Source: Lachnospiraceae bacterium
GTDB lineage: Bacteria; Bacillota; Clostridia; Lachnospirales; Lachnospiraceae
Direction of reading: 5' to 3'
Assembly (NCBI GenBank): GCA_029099805.1
Contig: JAQXOR010000127.1
Coordinates: 1-64,000 of the forward strand
DNA: 64,000 nucleotides
Under the pieces are notes generated by a model. That model ran no database searches, was not told where the DNA came from, and saw nothing but the letters and a program-made list of their open reading frames with translations. Of the stretch, positions 35,818 to 45,511 are shown one piece after another; the first letter of the stretch is position 1; each line of letters begins with the position of its first letter. The translations under genes were made by a program, and so were the position numbers.

Positions 35818-35843
35818 ACTGACTCATTACGAAGTTTTCTTAG

Positions 35844-35873
35844 AAAAAAAGGGACAATTCACATTGTCCCTTT
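35844..35873 (-). terminator. Rho-independent terminator after rplS
   Basis: AAAGGGACAAT GTGA ATTGTCCCTTT followed by TTTTC. Confidence 0.9.
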
Positions 35874-35880
35874 GGTTGAC

Positions 35881-36228
35881 TTATTTTACGATTTCCTTAA
35901 CCTTAGCCTTCTTACCGATTCTGTCACGCAGATAATTAAGCTTTGCTCTGCGAACCTTACCGCGTCTTACAACTTCAATCTTCTCAACAATCGGAGAATG
36001 TAACGGCCAAGTCTTCTCAACACCAACACCGTTGGATGTCTTTCTTACCGTAAAGGTCTCTCTTGCGCCACCGTTCTGTCTCTTTAAAACGGTTCCCTCA
36101 AATACCTGGATACGCTCACGGTTACCCTCTTTTACCTTTGCATGAACCTTAACGGTATCACCTACGTTGAAATCGGTAACCTCAGCCTTTAACTGTGCTG
36201 CTTCAATGTTCTTAATAATGTCGTTCAT
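35881..36228 (-). CDS. rplS: 50S ribosomal protein L19
   Basis: [44 protein letters not shown]. Confidence 0.98.
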   Translation of the reverse strand: MNDIIKNIEAAQLKAEVTDFNVGDTVKVHAKVKEGNRERIQVFEGTVLKRQNGGARETFTVRKTSNGVGVEKTWPLHSPIVEKIEVVRRGKVRRAKLNYLRDRIGKKAKVKEIVK

Positions 36229-36249
36229 GTTGCGACCTCCTTATAAATT

Positions 36250-36295
36250 AAGACATTCTTACTACCGACTCCCGGTACAGCGGAACATCTCGTCT
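36250..36295 (-). ncRNA. Putative L19 (rplS) leader structure
   Basis: rplS 5' UTR has nested stems GAUGUUC/GAAUGUC and UACCG/CGGUA between the promoter and SD; consistent with a ribosomal-protein leader, family not verified. Confidence 0.45.
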
Positions 36296-36306
36296 CACAA
36301 TCGAAG

Positions 36307-36335
36307 ATTATACCATATAATCAATAAGAATGCAA
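36307..36335 (-). promoter_or_regulatory. rplS promoter (TTGCAT-17-TATAAT)
   Basis: -35 at 36335-36330, -10 at 36312-36307. Confidence 0.75.
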
Positions 36336-36359
36336 GCACTTTTTACTATTTTTCGTCAA

Positions 36360-37319
36360 TTACAGATATTTCACCAGTTCATTGATGACTCCGCTCATGC
36401 GCTCGTCGGACAAGCCGAAATCCATCTTCCTATAGCTCCATGCACTGCGGCTGATTCCAAGCTCCTCAAAAGCTTCATGAATTACCTTGAACCACTTTAG
36501 CGCATCCTCCGGCGCCACCACATCAATCACACCATACTCCCCGCAGTATAAGCCTGTGTTATATTGATTCGCAGTTTCTACCGCAGAAGCGAATCTCTCC
36601 TTAAAGTAATCCGCAGTAATGTTCATATCCTCAAAAGAATAACGCTCCTCACGAACAATCATGTCCGTCCAATATGCACCCTGATGCGTAAACTTCATAG
36701 GGTCATAGCAATGCATATTGAAAATCACCTTATCATCCGCCGGTGCCGCCAGATCCTTAACAGCCTCCGGCGCATTATTCCAGTAGCTTCCCACCAGAAT
36801 CAGAACGTCCGGTGCGAATTTACGGATTCTCTTAATGCATTCTGCCGAAATCCGGTTCCACGCATCAATAAAGGACTGGTCCGTAATCTCGTTTAACAGC
36901 TCAAATACGACATGCTCTGCATCATTTCCGAAGCGCTTCGCCATTTCTTCCCAAAGGGCGTAAAACCCGTCCTGAAGCTTTTCGCTGTCAAAAAATCCGC
37001 TCTCCTGCTCCCCCTTATCAAAGGAAAAGCCCTTCGTCTTATGCAAATCCAGTACAATTTTCAACCCATTCTTTTTGCTCCATGCGATTGCCTTTTCAAG
37101 TCTTGCAAAGCCATCCTCGATAAAACTGCCATCCTCTGCCTGAACAATATTATAATCGAACGGAAGTCTGACGTGATCTGCTCCCCAGGAAGCAATTACG
37201 GCAAAATCCGGCTCCTCAATAAAATGATTCAGTCTGTCGAGACTGTAATCACACTGAGATAACCAACCACCAAGATTAACGCCCTTTTTAAGTCCTGTTA
37301 ATTCTCTCATAAGTAACAT
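36360..37319 (-). CDS. Glycoside hydrolase family 5 (no signal peptide visible)
   Basis: GLKKGVNLGGWLSQCD, VVFELLNEITD, YCGEYGVIDV. Confidence 0.88.
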   Translation of the reverse strand: MLLMRELTGLKKGVNLGGWLSQCDYSLDRLNHFIEEPDFAVIASWGADHVRLPFDYNIVQAEDGSFIEDGFARLEKAIAWSKKNGLKIVLDLHKTKGFSFDKGEQESGFFDSEKLQDGFYALWEEMAKRFGNDAEHVVFELLNEITDQSFIDAWNRISAECIKRIRKFAPDVLILVGSYWNNAPEAVKDLAAPADDKVIFNMHCYDPMKFTHQGAYWTDMIVREERYSFEDMNITADYFKERFASAVETANQYNTGLYCGEYGVIDVVAPEDALKWFKVIHEAFEELGISRSAWSYRKMDFGLSDERMSGVINELVKYL

Positions 37320-37441
37320 CCTCCTTACGTTACACTCACTTTTGTTATCATGAGTCTACCATGATTTTCAAAAAAAACATATCATACAATTACTCTTTTT
37401 ATCAAAAATATGTCATTATTTTTAATAAGATACCCAAGGTA

Positions 37442-38176
37442 CTATCGTGCGTGAAACTGCTGTTCCCGATACTCACGCGGAGTCACCTTGACATACCGTT
37501 TAAACATAGAAATAAAATGACTTTCCGAGCAAAAACAAAGACTGCTTGCAATCTCAGCGGACGAGAACGCCGTATAGCGCAACATTTTTTCCGACGCCTC
37601 GATCCGTTTCTGCATAATATACTGTGACACGGAGATTCCTACCTCTTTATGAAACAGCTTGGATAAATATGTCGGACTAAGCTTTGTTTCCTCTGCTAAA
37701 TCTGCAAGCGTAATCTTCGCATGCAGATGAGAATAAATATACTCCAGACAAACGATAATTGCCTTGGAATACATTGTTTTCTTTCGGATGCTGTGCATCC
37801 TTTTTACATACGCCTCAACCAGTTCCCGGTGAAGCAGTGTAATTTCTTCTTCGTTCTGAATCTTATCGATTCTCCGAATATAAATATCACTGCGATTATA
37901 GGCCTCCTCCATTTCCATCCCGCCCTCGATACAATATCTGGTAATAAAGGCAATGGTGATAATCAGATGATATTTTAAATTACGCAGTTTGTCATCACTG
38001 AGCACTCCCAGCCCATCGCTGTCGAAGGGACGCATAAGCGCCAAGGTCTCTTCCACATTCCCCATCTTAATGCTCTGGTAAAACTCTACCTCTCTGTCAT
38101 AGGGCGTATGAAACCGATTGTCTTCCCGGTTTTCAAACTCAATCTGCGCCAGTGCCTTTTGCATATCAAGCTTCAT
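37442..38176 (-). CDS. AraC-family transcriptional regulator
   Basis: C-terminal double HTH: ITLADLAEETKLSPTYLSKLFHKEVGISVSQYI ... SSLCFCSESHFISMFKRYVKVTPREYR; likely start MKLDMQKALAQIEF. Confidence 0.92.
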   Translation of the reverse strand: MKLDMQKALAQIEFENREDNRFHTPYDREVEFYQSIKMGNVEETLALMRPFDSDGLGVLSDDKLRNLKYHLIITIAFITRYCIEGGMEMEEAYNRSDIYIRRIDKIQNEEEITLLHRELVEAYVKRMHSIRKKTMYSKAIIVCLEYIYSHLHAKITLADLAEETKLSPTYLSKLFHKEVGISVSQYIMQKRIEASEKMLRYTAFSSAEIASSLCFCSESHFISMFKRYVKVTPREYREQQFHAR

Positions 38177-39119
38177 CAATACACCTTCCCCGGAATAATT
38201 CATCCGTTATCATTTTATACTCACTCAGTTTCTCACATTTCCTTATCCGTTTCCGTGCCTTTTCATTCTCTGCAAAACTATCCAGCAAATAGAACCAGAG
38301 CTCCTTCATCTTATAAATCAGATCACGGTCACAGGACAAAACCTCGCGATACTCATTTACGAGCTGTTCATGAAACTCTCTTATTGTCTCTCTGCGTACC
38401 TTTTCCTCCGGTAATTTCTCACCCCGGAGGCGTCCGATGAGATACGGGTCCCGTAAAAGCCCTCGGCCGAGCATCACCGCAGAAAGCTTTGGGAAACGGG
38501 CCGTCAGTAACTCATAGTCTTCCTTAGTAAAAATGTCTCCGTTATAGCAAAGGTCCCCTTTCCAACCGTCATATGCTGTTGCAAACGCTTCCGGTCGTAC
38601 CTGCCCCTTATAGAAATCCTTTTGAATCCTCGGGTGAACGGTAAGCTCTTTCATCGGATACTTCTCATATATCTGAAGAAGCTTCTCCCAGCCTGCGGTA
38701 TCTCCACGGCCAATCCGTGTCTTTACCGACACAGCAACGTTACATTTTTCAAACACTTCGTCAAAAAACCTTGTAAGCTCCTCCGGCCGGTCGAGGAATC
38801 CGGACCCTTTTCCCTTAGCCACCACTGTCCCCGACGGACAACCAAGGTTTAAATTCACTTCTGTATAACCGAACTCTTTTAAACAATCTGCTGCCATTAA
38901 AAAGTAGTCCGCACGATTCGTTAAAATCTGCGGAACTACCTTCATACCTATATTATTTTCCGGCAGGATATCCCGCCGCTCCTTATTCCGGAGAATTTTG
39001 TTGATATCCGGTGAAATAAACGGAGTAAAATACTTTTCCGGTGCCGGAAAATATTTCTGAAACGCCAGGCGAAAAATATACCCGGTAATTCCTTCCATCG
39101 GTGCAAAGTAAAACTTCAT
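38166..39119 (-). CDS. tRNA-dihydrouridine synthase family protein
   Basis: FAPMEGITGYIFR, VNLNLGCPSGTVVAKGKGSGFLD, CYNGDIF, VMLGRGLLRDPYL. Confidence 0.93.
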   Translation of the reverse strand: MKFYFAPMEGITGYIFRLAFQKYFPAPEKYFTPFISPDINKILRNKERRDILPENNIGMKVVPQILTNRADYFLMAADCLKEFGYTEVNLNLGCPSGTVVAKGKGSGFLDRPEELTRFFDEVFEKCNVAVSVKTRIGRGDTAGWEKLLQIYEKYPMKELTVHPRIQKDFYKGQVRPEAFATAYDGWKGDLCYNGDIFTKEDYELLTARFPKLSAVMLGRGLLRDPYLIGRLRGEKLPEEKVRRETIREFHEQLVNEYREVLSCDRDLIYKMKELWFYLLDSFAENEKARKRIRKCEKLSEYKMITDELFRGRCIDEA

Positions 39120-39180
39120 GGGAAACGCTCCTGTAATTATCTTACGGATTCTTCTGTCTTCAATCCGACGACTGTTTATC

Positions 39181-40686
39181 TTACTCTTCTTTATTCTCCT
39201 GCTTTAACTGCTGTGCAAGCTCCTCAAGCCGTTCAACAAGTTCCAGCATCTCGGAAGCAGACTGTCCGTTCTGTTCACTGATTTCATAGGTCTCACCGGA
39301 GTGTGCCGTTACCTCCTCCGTAATCGCAGAAATCGTCTGAATACTTTCCACAATCTCAGCATTCGCTCCGGCCAGCTTCTTCACGGCATCTCCCAGACGT
39401 TCTGCCTGAGTATCAATATCTGCGGAAGCCTCTGCAATCCCCTTGAAATTACGTTCTGTCTGAAGCGCCATATTACCCTGCAGACGGTTGCTCTCACCCA
39501 GCTCCCTGATTACCGCAATCAATGCATTAACTTCATCGGAAACATTATTAATAATCGTCGTAATCTCTACCGTTGCGTTATTTGTCTGTCCTGCCAGTGC
39601 TGAAATTTCGGACGCAACCACAGCAAACCCTTTTCCGGCCTCCCCGGCTCTCGCAGCCTCAATACTTGCATTTAAGGAAAGAAGTGCTGTCTTTTTCGTT
39701 ACCCCCTCAATTGCACTGATAATATGCTCCATCTGCTGGGCATAGGTATGAAGCTTCTCTAATTCACTATATACTCTTTCACTTGCCTCATTGGTATGCT
39801 TCACCTGGGTAACCAGCTCCTCCACGGACTGATTTCCCTCTGTAATTTCCTTTCTTGCCGTACGAATGTCTGCACCGATCACTTCGGAAACCTCTTCCAC
39901 ATTAGCCACAAACGACTGAATCTGCTCCGTTTTCTCCAGCTGCAGCTGTACCGCGTTCACCGCATCATCCGTACCGTTCGTTACCTCCTGCATCGCAAGC
40001 ATCGTCTTTGACAAGGATTCGTGCAGACCGTTCATCCGGCTTGCAACGGTGTCCGTCAATTCAACCATACTGCCGGAAGTCAGCATGATTTTTTCCAGCA
40101 ATTCTTCGGAACGCTCCTTCGCTGCACTTGCTGCTTCTACCTGCTTTTGTCCCATACGCATCAGGGCCGCAGCCACCATTCCCAGAAAAACCATGCAAAG
40201 AAGAATCACAGCAACACGGATTTCCATGCTGGAAAGATTTGCATTCGTATATTTCGCAGTAATAAACCCGTAATTAATCTCTATGAGATTAATCAGCATA
40301 ACTCCGACACCTAACCTTGCAATAAACGCTTTATCGGCATATACCGCACAGGCAACAAGCATCGGTAACGCATAGACAAATGCCTCGGGAGCAGTCGTTG
40401 TAAACAATACAAAGGTGTAAAGTGCGGCATATCCGACGGAAATGATTGTTCTGAGAAAAACACTTCCTGCATTTTTACGATATAACACTACGGCTGCTGC
40501 TAACGGCACAAGTGCAAACACAAGAAACTTTGCGTAATATCCGGGTGTTCTTGCACCTTTTGCAAGCTCCAGTGCATATGCAAGAACTAATACAATATCC
40601 GTAATCAGATAGCAACGGAACAAAATTTTGTTTGCCTCCAATACGTCCGATGTGTACTTTTCCTTTTTCATTTGTCTGCTCATCAA
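39181..40686 (-). CDS. Methyl-accepting chemotaxis protein with multi-TM N-terminus
   Basis: Signalling hairpin [35 protein letters not shown]; six hydrophobic segments, no obvious periplasmic domain. Confidence 0.95.
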   Translation of the reverse strand: MMSRQMKKEKYTSDVLEANKILFRCYLITDIVLVLAYALELAKGARTPGYYAKFLVFALVPLAAAVVLYRKNAGSVFLRTIISVGYAALYTFVLFTTTAPEAFVYALPMLVACAVYADKAFIARLGVGVMLINLIEINYGFITAKYTNANLSSMEIRVAVILLCMVFLGMVAAALMRMGQKQVEAASAAKERSEELLEKIMLTSGSMVELTDTVASRMNGLHESLSKTMLAMQEVTNGTDDAVNAVQLQLEKTEQIQSFVANVEEVSEVIGADIRTARKEITEGNQSVEELVTQVKHTNEASERVYSELEKLHTYAQQMEHIISAIEGVTKKTALLSLNASIEAARAGEAGKGFAVVASEISALAGQTNNATVEITTIINNVSDEVNALIAVIRELGESNRLQGNMALQTERNFKGIAEASADIDTQAERLGDAVKKLAGANAEIVESIQTISAITEEVTAHSGETYEISEQNGQSASEMLELVERLEELAQQLKQENKEE

Positions 40687-40699
40687 ATATTCCTCCTCT

Positions 40700-41461
40700 T
40701 TACACGTTAGTTATTTTCTGCACTGCCAACAGGTTTTCCAAAAACTGCTTCTCTTTCTTGGATAATACTGCATTTTCAAGCAAATCCGGTCTCGCGGCAA
40801 GAGTTCGTTCGATTGACCTCTCCCTGCGCCATTTCTCAATATTTGCATGATGCCCGGATAATAACACCTCCGGCACCCTTCTGCCCTCGTATTCCTCCGG
40901 TCTTGTATACTGCGGATACTCTAACAGATTATCCTGAAAACTCTCAAACTCCGCCGAAGCCTCGTTATTCAATACTCCGGGCACCAGACGGGACACCGCA
41001 TCTATCATCATCATTGCCGGAAGCTCCCCACCGGTCAGTACATAATCTCCCGCTGATACCATATCCGTCACCACCATCTCAAGAGCTCTCTCATCTATGC
41101 CCTCGTAGTGTCCGCAAAGAAAAATCAAATCTTCCTCCTTTGCCCACTCTTCCGCCTTTTTCTGTGTAAAGGTCTCACCCTGTGGTGTAAGATATATCAC
41201 CTTTGTCTTTTCCCTGCGTTCCTCCGGAATCAGACTCTTTACATAAGCACAGGTCTTTACGACCGGGTCCGGTGCCATTACCATGCCGGCTCCGCCGCCG
41301 TAGGGGTAATCATCCACCCGCTTATGCTTGTCCTCGGAAAAGTCCCGGATATCGACCGCTTTAATCGACAACAGCCCTTTCTCCACGGCACGGCCGATAA
41401 TACTTGTATTTAGACCCTGCTCCACCATGTCAGGGAAAAGTGTCATTACATAAAAATTCAT
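40700..41461 (-). CDS. trmD: tRNA (guanine-N1)-methyltransferase
   Basis: [44 protein letters not shown]. Confidence 0.98.
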   Translation of the reverse strand: MNFYVMTLFPDMVEQGLNTSIIGRAVEKGLLSIKAVDIRDFSEDKHKRVDDYPYGGGAGMVMAPDPVVKTCAYVKSLIPEERREKTKVIYLTPQGETFTQKKAEEWAKEEDLIFLCGHYEGIDERALEMVVTDMVSAGDYVLTGGELPAMMMIDAVSRLVPGVLNNEASAEFESFQDNLLEYPQYTRPEEYEGRRVPEVLLSGHHANIEKWRRERSIERTLAARPDLLENAVLSKKEKQFLENLLAVQKITNV

Positions 41462-41464
41462 GTA

Positions 41465-41768
41465 TTATCCTTCCTTCGGCTGTTCCATCAAAGAACCACA
41501 AAGCCGTTCCAAATATCTTTCCTGTTCCTTTTTCATCAATGCAACAAGTGCAGATGCATCCTCTTTCGTCTGGCTTTATGAATTGCAGCCAAATATGCCG
41601 GTCTGTCTTTATCCTGCAAAATAAACGGACAAATTGCATTTTTCAAATATTGGAATTATACGCCAGTTCACGTTGTGTAAAACCGTAAATACCGTTTCGG
41701 ATCTGATGCTTTTGTTCAGTTTGCAACGTGTATATCAGGTTAGAATTCACTTCCTTGCTATATTCCAT
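41465..41768 (-). pseudogene. Degenerate Fic-family protein fragment
   Basis: N-part MEYSKEVNSNLIYTLQTEQKHQIRNGIYGFTQRELAYNSNI*, then PFILQDKDRPAYLAAIHKARRK and, after a frameshift, KEDASALVALMKKEQERYLERLCGSLMEQPKEG*; central Fic domain missing. Confidence 0.55.
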
Positions 41769-41826
41769 AAAATCATCCTCTTCGAAAATTTCCACAAAAA
41801 CATTATACTATAAAAGAGAGCATTAT

Positions 41827-42087
41827 TCAAGAAAGACATTCCTTCTTCCTACACTTTTCTGCTTCTGCCTGCAGATAACCATAAGCAACTTTTTTGCCAT
41901 TTTCACTTTCATTGTAAAATCCACAAGTCAACATAATAAAGCCTATAGGCAAAATCATACATATAAAAAAGCTGCCGTTACCAAACTCTATCAGCACACA
42001 AACTGCAAAAGCAACTACTGTTACAGAAACAATAAGTGAACCTGCTCTGGCAAACTTTTCATTCGTTTTGAAATAATCCTCCTGCTT
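41827..42087 (-). pseudogene. Remnant of a small two-TM protein gene without start codon
   Basis: Frame KQEDYFKTNEKFARAGSLIVSVTVVAFAVCVLIEFGNGSFFICMILPIGFIMLTCGFYNESENGKKVAYGYLQAEAEKCRKKECLS* preceded by in-frame TAG. Confidence 0.4.
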
Positions 42088-42101
42088 CTACTTGATGCTC
42101 C

Positions 42102-42617
42102 TTATTTGTCCTGTACAGAATTTTTGTGATTTTCACGAATTACGATTCCCCACAGACCAACCACGCCTATTACTCCTATTCCCAACCCTAAACCACCACT
42201 TCTCATGAAAGAACCTTCCGGCAATTGAGGAAATATAATATACCCAATCATTATACTCAACGCTAATATCAATGTTCCTACAAATGTTACGATGCACTTA
42301 CGTTTCACTACTAGCTTTTTTTCAGTCTCTGCATAATCTGCGACCTTTCGTAAGGTCTCTTTTTCTTCCTTTTCCATTCTCTCACTTTTCCTTTCCCCAT
42401 CAATTATTTCTTTGATGTCGACTTCGTAGTAATCCGCCAATTCAACCAGAATTCCTAATTCCGGCATGGTATTACCATTTTCCCATCGAGATACACTTCG
42501 AGAGGATACACCAAACTTTTCTGCCAGTTGCTCTTGTGTCAGTTCTTTCTCTTTGCGCAATTCTCTTAGAAAAGCACCAATTTTTATCTGGTCTATCATC
42601 TGACTCACTCCTTTCAC
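42102..42617 (-). CDS. XRE-family HTH regulator with C-terminal TM segments
   Basis: IGAFLRELRKEKELTQEQLAEKFGVSSRSVSRWENGNTMPELGILVELADYYEV. Confidence 0.92.
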   Translation of the reverse strand: MKGVSQMIDQIKIGAFLRELRKEKELTQEQLAEKFGVSSRSVSRWENGNTMPELGILVELADYYEVDIKEIIDGERKSERMEKEEKETLRKVADYAETEKKLVVKRKCIVTFVGTLILALSIMIGYIIFPQLPEGSFMRSGGLGLGIGVIGVVGLWGIVIRENHKNSVQDK

Positions 42618-42730
42618 AACCTATTATCACTGAAAAGGCAATAGAAAACCACGTCACAAAGTGAGAAATAACATGATTTTCAACGGACACTTATGTCTTG
42701 TCATCAGGCATCTGATTCGGTGCCGCGTAC

Positions 42731-43246
42731 TTAGTCCAATAGCCCCGGCAGAATATGCACGGTTACTTTCCCTTCCTCCAGAGAAATCTCCTTTACACAA
42801 TCCTCGATATACGGAATCAGCACTGTTTCCTTATTCGGAAGCGTAACCTCAAATACGTCATTGGCCCCGGTCTGCAACACCTCGCTTAACGTACCCAGAG
42901 TCTCGCCCTCATCAGTAACCACTGACAGCCCGATTAAGTCACATATATAAAACTCATTTTCCGCAAGCGGCATGGCATCCTCTCTTTCGATAAGAATATC
43001 CTTATTGCGGTATAATGCCGCCTTGTCACAGTCATTTATTTCCTTAAACTTCAAGATAACCATCTGCTTAAAAAACTTTACACCCTCTATGGTTACCGGA
43101 AGCAATTCTCTTCCCAAATCCAAATACGCCTTCTTTAACTTTTTAAAACGCTTTGCATCATCGGTGGTCGGGAACACCTTTACCTCACCCCGCACCCCGT
43201 GGGTGGTGGTAATCACACCGACACGTAACATGCTATCCTTATCCAT
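42731..43246 (-). CDS. rimM: Ribosome maturation factor RimM
   Basis: LRVGVITTTHGVRGEVKVFPTTDD, FYICDLIGLSV, PNKETVLIPYIEDCV. Confidence 0.96.
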   Translation of the reverse strand: MDKDSMLRVGVITTTHGVRGEVKVFPTTDDAKRFKKLKKAYLDLGRELLPVTIEGVKFFKQMVILKFKEINDCDKAALYRNKDILIEREDAMPLAENEFYICDLIGLSVVTDEGETLGTLSEVLQTGANDVFEVTLPNKETVLIPYIEDCVKEISLEEGKVTVHILPGLLD

Positions 43247-43387
43247 AGACAGAATCCTTTCTTTCGCAATCTTGGTCTCTTTATGTCAATTATTATCTAT
43301 ATGATTTATATTCATTCTAAATTAGTTTCTTGATTTTTACGTTTTTCTGCTTGTTCTTTTTCCTTGCAGCCCTTCTTTTCTTGCCTA

Positions 43388-43523
43388 AGCGGAAGCATCG
43401 AAAATTCCTAAAGAGAACCTTAAAGCAACGTCGGCACTTAGCGAGGTGTTTTCGAGCTTAGTGTCCGCTACGTTGCTGCAAGAGCGAGAGCGGGTTCTCG
43501 TAGGAAATTTCGATGCTCCCGCG
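43388..43523. repeat. ~136-nt nearly full-length imperfect inverted repeat between khpA and rimM
   Basis: Outer arms GCGGAAGCATCGAAAATTCCT / AGGAAATTTCGATGCTCCCGC; inner arms GAGAACC/GGTTCTC, AGCAACGT/ACGTTGCT and CGGCACT/AGTGTCCG. Confidence 0.75.
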
Positions 43524-43537
43524 TGTACAAAACCCAA

Positions 43538-43569
43538 GGGGCTGCCCGGTCAAAAAGACCAAGCAGCCC
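43538..43569 (-). terminator. Stem-loop after khpA (GGGCTGCTTGGTC TTTTT GACCGGGCAGCCC)
   Basis: 13-bp stem with two G-T pairs, weak T tract. Confidence 0.6.
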
Positions 43570-43581
43570 TCAGTATTGGCA

Positions 43582-43812
43582 TTATTGTAGTATTTCAACG
43601 ACTACCTTTTTGTCGTCTCCGGCAGCTGCGGACTTAACGACGGTACGGATAGCTTTTGCAATACGGCCCTGCTTGCCGATTACCTTACCCATATCCTCCT
43701 GTGCCACACGCAACTCGACAACAATCGACTTATCGGTTTCCTTTTCAGTCACCTCAACTGCCTCCGGATGATCTACAAGTGCCATAGCAATAACCTTTAC
43801 TAACTCTTTCAT
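43582..43812 (-). CDS. khpA: KH-domain RNA-binding protein (YlqC/KhpA)
   Basis: EDMGKVIGKQGRIAKAIRTVVKSAA. Confidence 0.94.
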   Translation of the reverse strand: MKELVKVIAMALVDHPEAVEVTEKETDKSIVVELRVAQEDMGKVIGKQGRIAKAIRTVVKSAAAGDDKKVVVEILQ

Positions 43813-43862
43813 TACTATACACCTTGCCTTTCCGGATACTGCCGTACCCGCACTTCCACTTC

Positions 43863-44108
43863 CTACTTCTCGATACCGGCCTTCTTTAATAACTTGGCAA
43901 CGGTCTCGGTCGGCTGTGCGCCATCAGCAAGCCACTTCTTTGCAGCCTCCTCGTTTACGTTGAAAACGCTCGGCTCCTTGGTCGGATCGTAGGTTCCGAT
44001 TTCCTCGATAAATCTACCATCACGCGGAGATCTGGAATCTGCAACAACGATTCTATAGAAAGGTGCCTTCTTCTGACCCATTCTCTTTAATCTCATCTTT
44101 ACTGCCAT
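43863..44108 (-). CDS. rpsP: 30S ribosomal protein S16
   Basis: [42 protein letters not shown]. Confidence 0.98.
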   Translation of the reverse strand: MAVKMRLKRMGQKKAPFYRIVVADSRSPRDGRFIEEIGTYDPTKEPSVFNVNEEAAKKWLADGAQPTETVAKLLKKAGIEK

Positions 44109-44161
44109 CTCAATTTCACCTCCTTAAATCTGAAATACATGTATAGTCAAAGCGAAAACGC

Positions 44162-45502
44162 TTAGAACCCGAACGGAAGCTTAAAGCCTCGTCTGCCTTT
44201 GCCGCCCATCATGCCGGACAGCTGCTTCATCATCTTTTTCTGACCTTCCACCTGCTTTACCAGACGGTTTACTTCGGAAATATCCACACCGGCTCCGGCA
44301 GCTATTCTACGCTTTCTGGAAGGATTCAAAAGTGCCGGATTGGAGCGTTCCTCCTTTGTCATGGACTGGATAATCGCCACCATTCCCTTGAACATGTCAT
44401 CGTTTAACTCAACACCCTTTAACTGGCTGCCGACTCCCGGAAGCATGTTCATAATCTGGCTGATACCGCCCATCTTTTTCATTTGTTCGGTCTGCTCCAG
44501 CAAATCGTTAAAGTCGAACTCTGCCTTCTTTAACTTCTTTTCCATCTCCCTTGCCTTGTTCTCATCGAACTCTGCCTGGGCTTTATCAATCAGGGTAAGA
44601 ATATCACCCATTCCGAGAATACGGGATGCCATACGGTCCGGATGGAACTGCTCCACATCCGTCAGCTTCTCGCCCGTACCTGCATACAGAATCGGACGCC
44701 CCGTTACCGCACGGATGGAAAGTGCCGCACCGCCTCTGGTATCACCGTCGAGCTTCGTGATAACGACACCGGTGATTCCGATTTCCTTTTCAAACGTCTC
44801 TGCCACGTTGACCGCATCCTGACCGGTCATGGCATCTACGGTAAGCAGCGTATTTGTTACCGAAAGAGCTGCCTTTATCTGCTTTAGCTCCTCCATCAGC
44901 ACCTCATCAATATGAAGACGTCCTGCAGTATCTATCAAAACTACGTTATTGTTATTCTTCCTTGCATGCTCTATGGCAGCCTTTGCAATATCGACAGGAT
45001 TATTCTTATCTCCCATCGTAAACACCGGCACGCCTACCTTCTCACCGTTAATGATAAGCTGGTCGATTGCCGCCGGACGATATACGTCACAGGCAACGAG
45101 AAGCGGACGTTTGCCCTTACTCTTAAACTGACCCGCAAGCTTTGCAGCCATCGTCGTTTTACCGGCACCCTGTAAGCCGCACATCATAATGACGGTAATT
45201 TCGTTTCCCGGAAGAAACGTAAGCTCCGTGGTCTCGGAGCCGAGCAGGGAGACCATTTCCTCGTTTACAATCTTTATCACCATCTGTCCCGGAGTCAGGC
45301 TGTTCATCACATCCTGTCCGATGGCACGCTCTTCTACGGTTTTCACAAAATTCTTTACTACACGGAAATTTACATCCGCCTCCAAAAGAGCCATCTTAAC
45401 CTCTTTCAGAGCCGCCTTTACATCTGCCTCGGAAAGTCTTCCTTTCCCGCGCAGATTCTTAAAAATCCCCTGCAGCTTTTCCGAAAGGCTGTCAAATGCC
45501 AT
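44162..45502 (-). CDS. ffh: Signal recognition particle protein Ffh
   Basis: GLQGAGKTTMAAKLA, DTAGRLHID, TKLDGDTRGGAALS, Met-rich M domain. Confidence 0.98.
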   Translation of the reverse strand: MAFDSLSEKLQGIFKNLRGKGRLSEADVKAALKEVKMALLEADVNFRVVKNFVKTVEERAIGQDVMNSLTPGQMVIKIVNEEMVSLLGSETTELTFLPGNEITVIMMCGLQGAGKTTMAAKLAGQFKSKGKRPLLVACDVYRPAAIDQLIINGEKVGVPVFTMGDKNNPVDIAKAAIEHARKNNNNVVLIDTAGRLHIDEVLMEELKQIKAALSVTNTLLTVDAMTGQDAVNVAETFEKEIGITGVVITKLDGDTRGGAALSIRAVTGRPILYAGTGEKLTDVEQFHPDRMASRILGMGDILTLIDKAQAEFDENKAREMEKKLKKAEFDFNDLLEQTEQMKKMGGISQIMNMLPGVGSQLKGVELNDDMFKGMVAIIQSMTKEERSNPALLNPSRKRRIAAGAGVDISEVNRLVKQVEGQKKMMKQLSGMMGGKGRRGFKLPFGF

Positions 45503-45511
45503 AACTCCTCC

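Noticed and set aside
43388-43523. tRNA or other classical RNA gene in the khpA-rimM gap
   Set aside because: No cloverleaf, CCA end or T-loop GTTCRA context. Pairing is one long hairpin.
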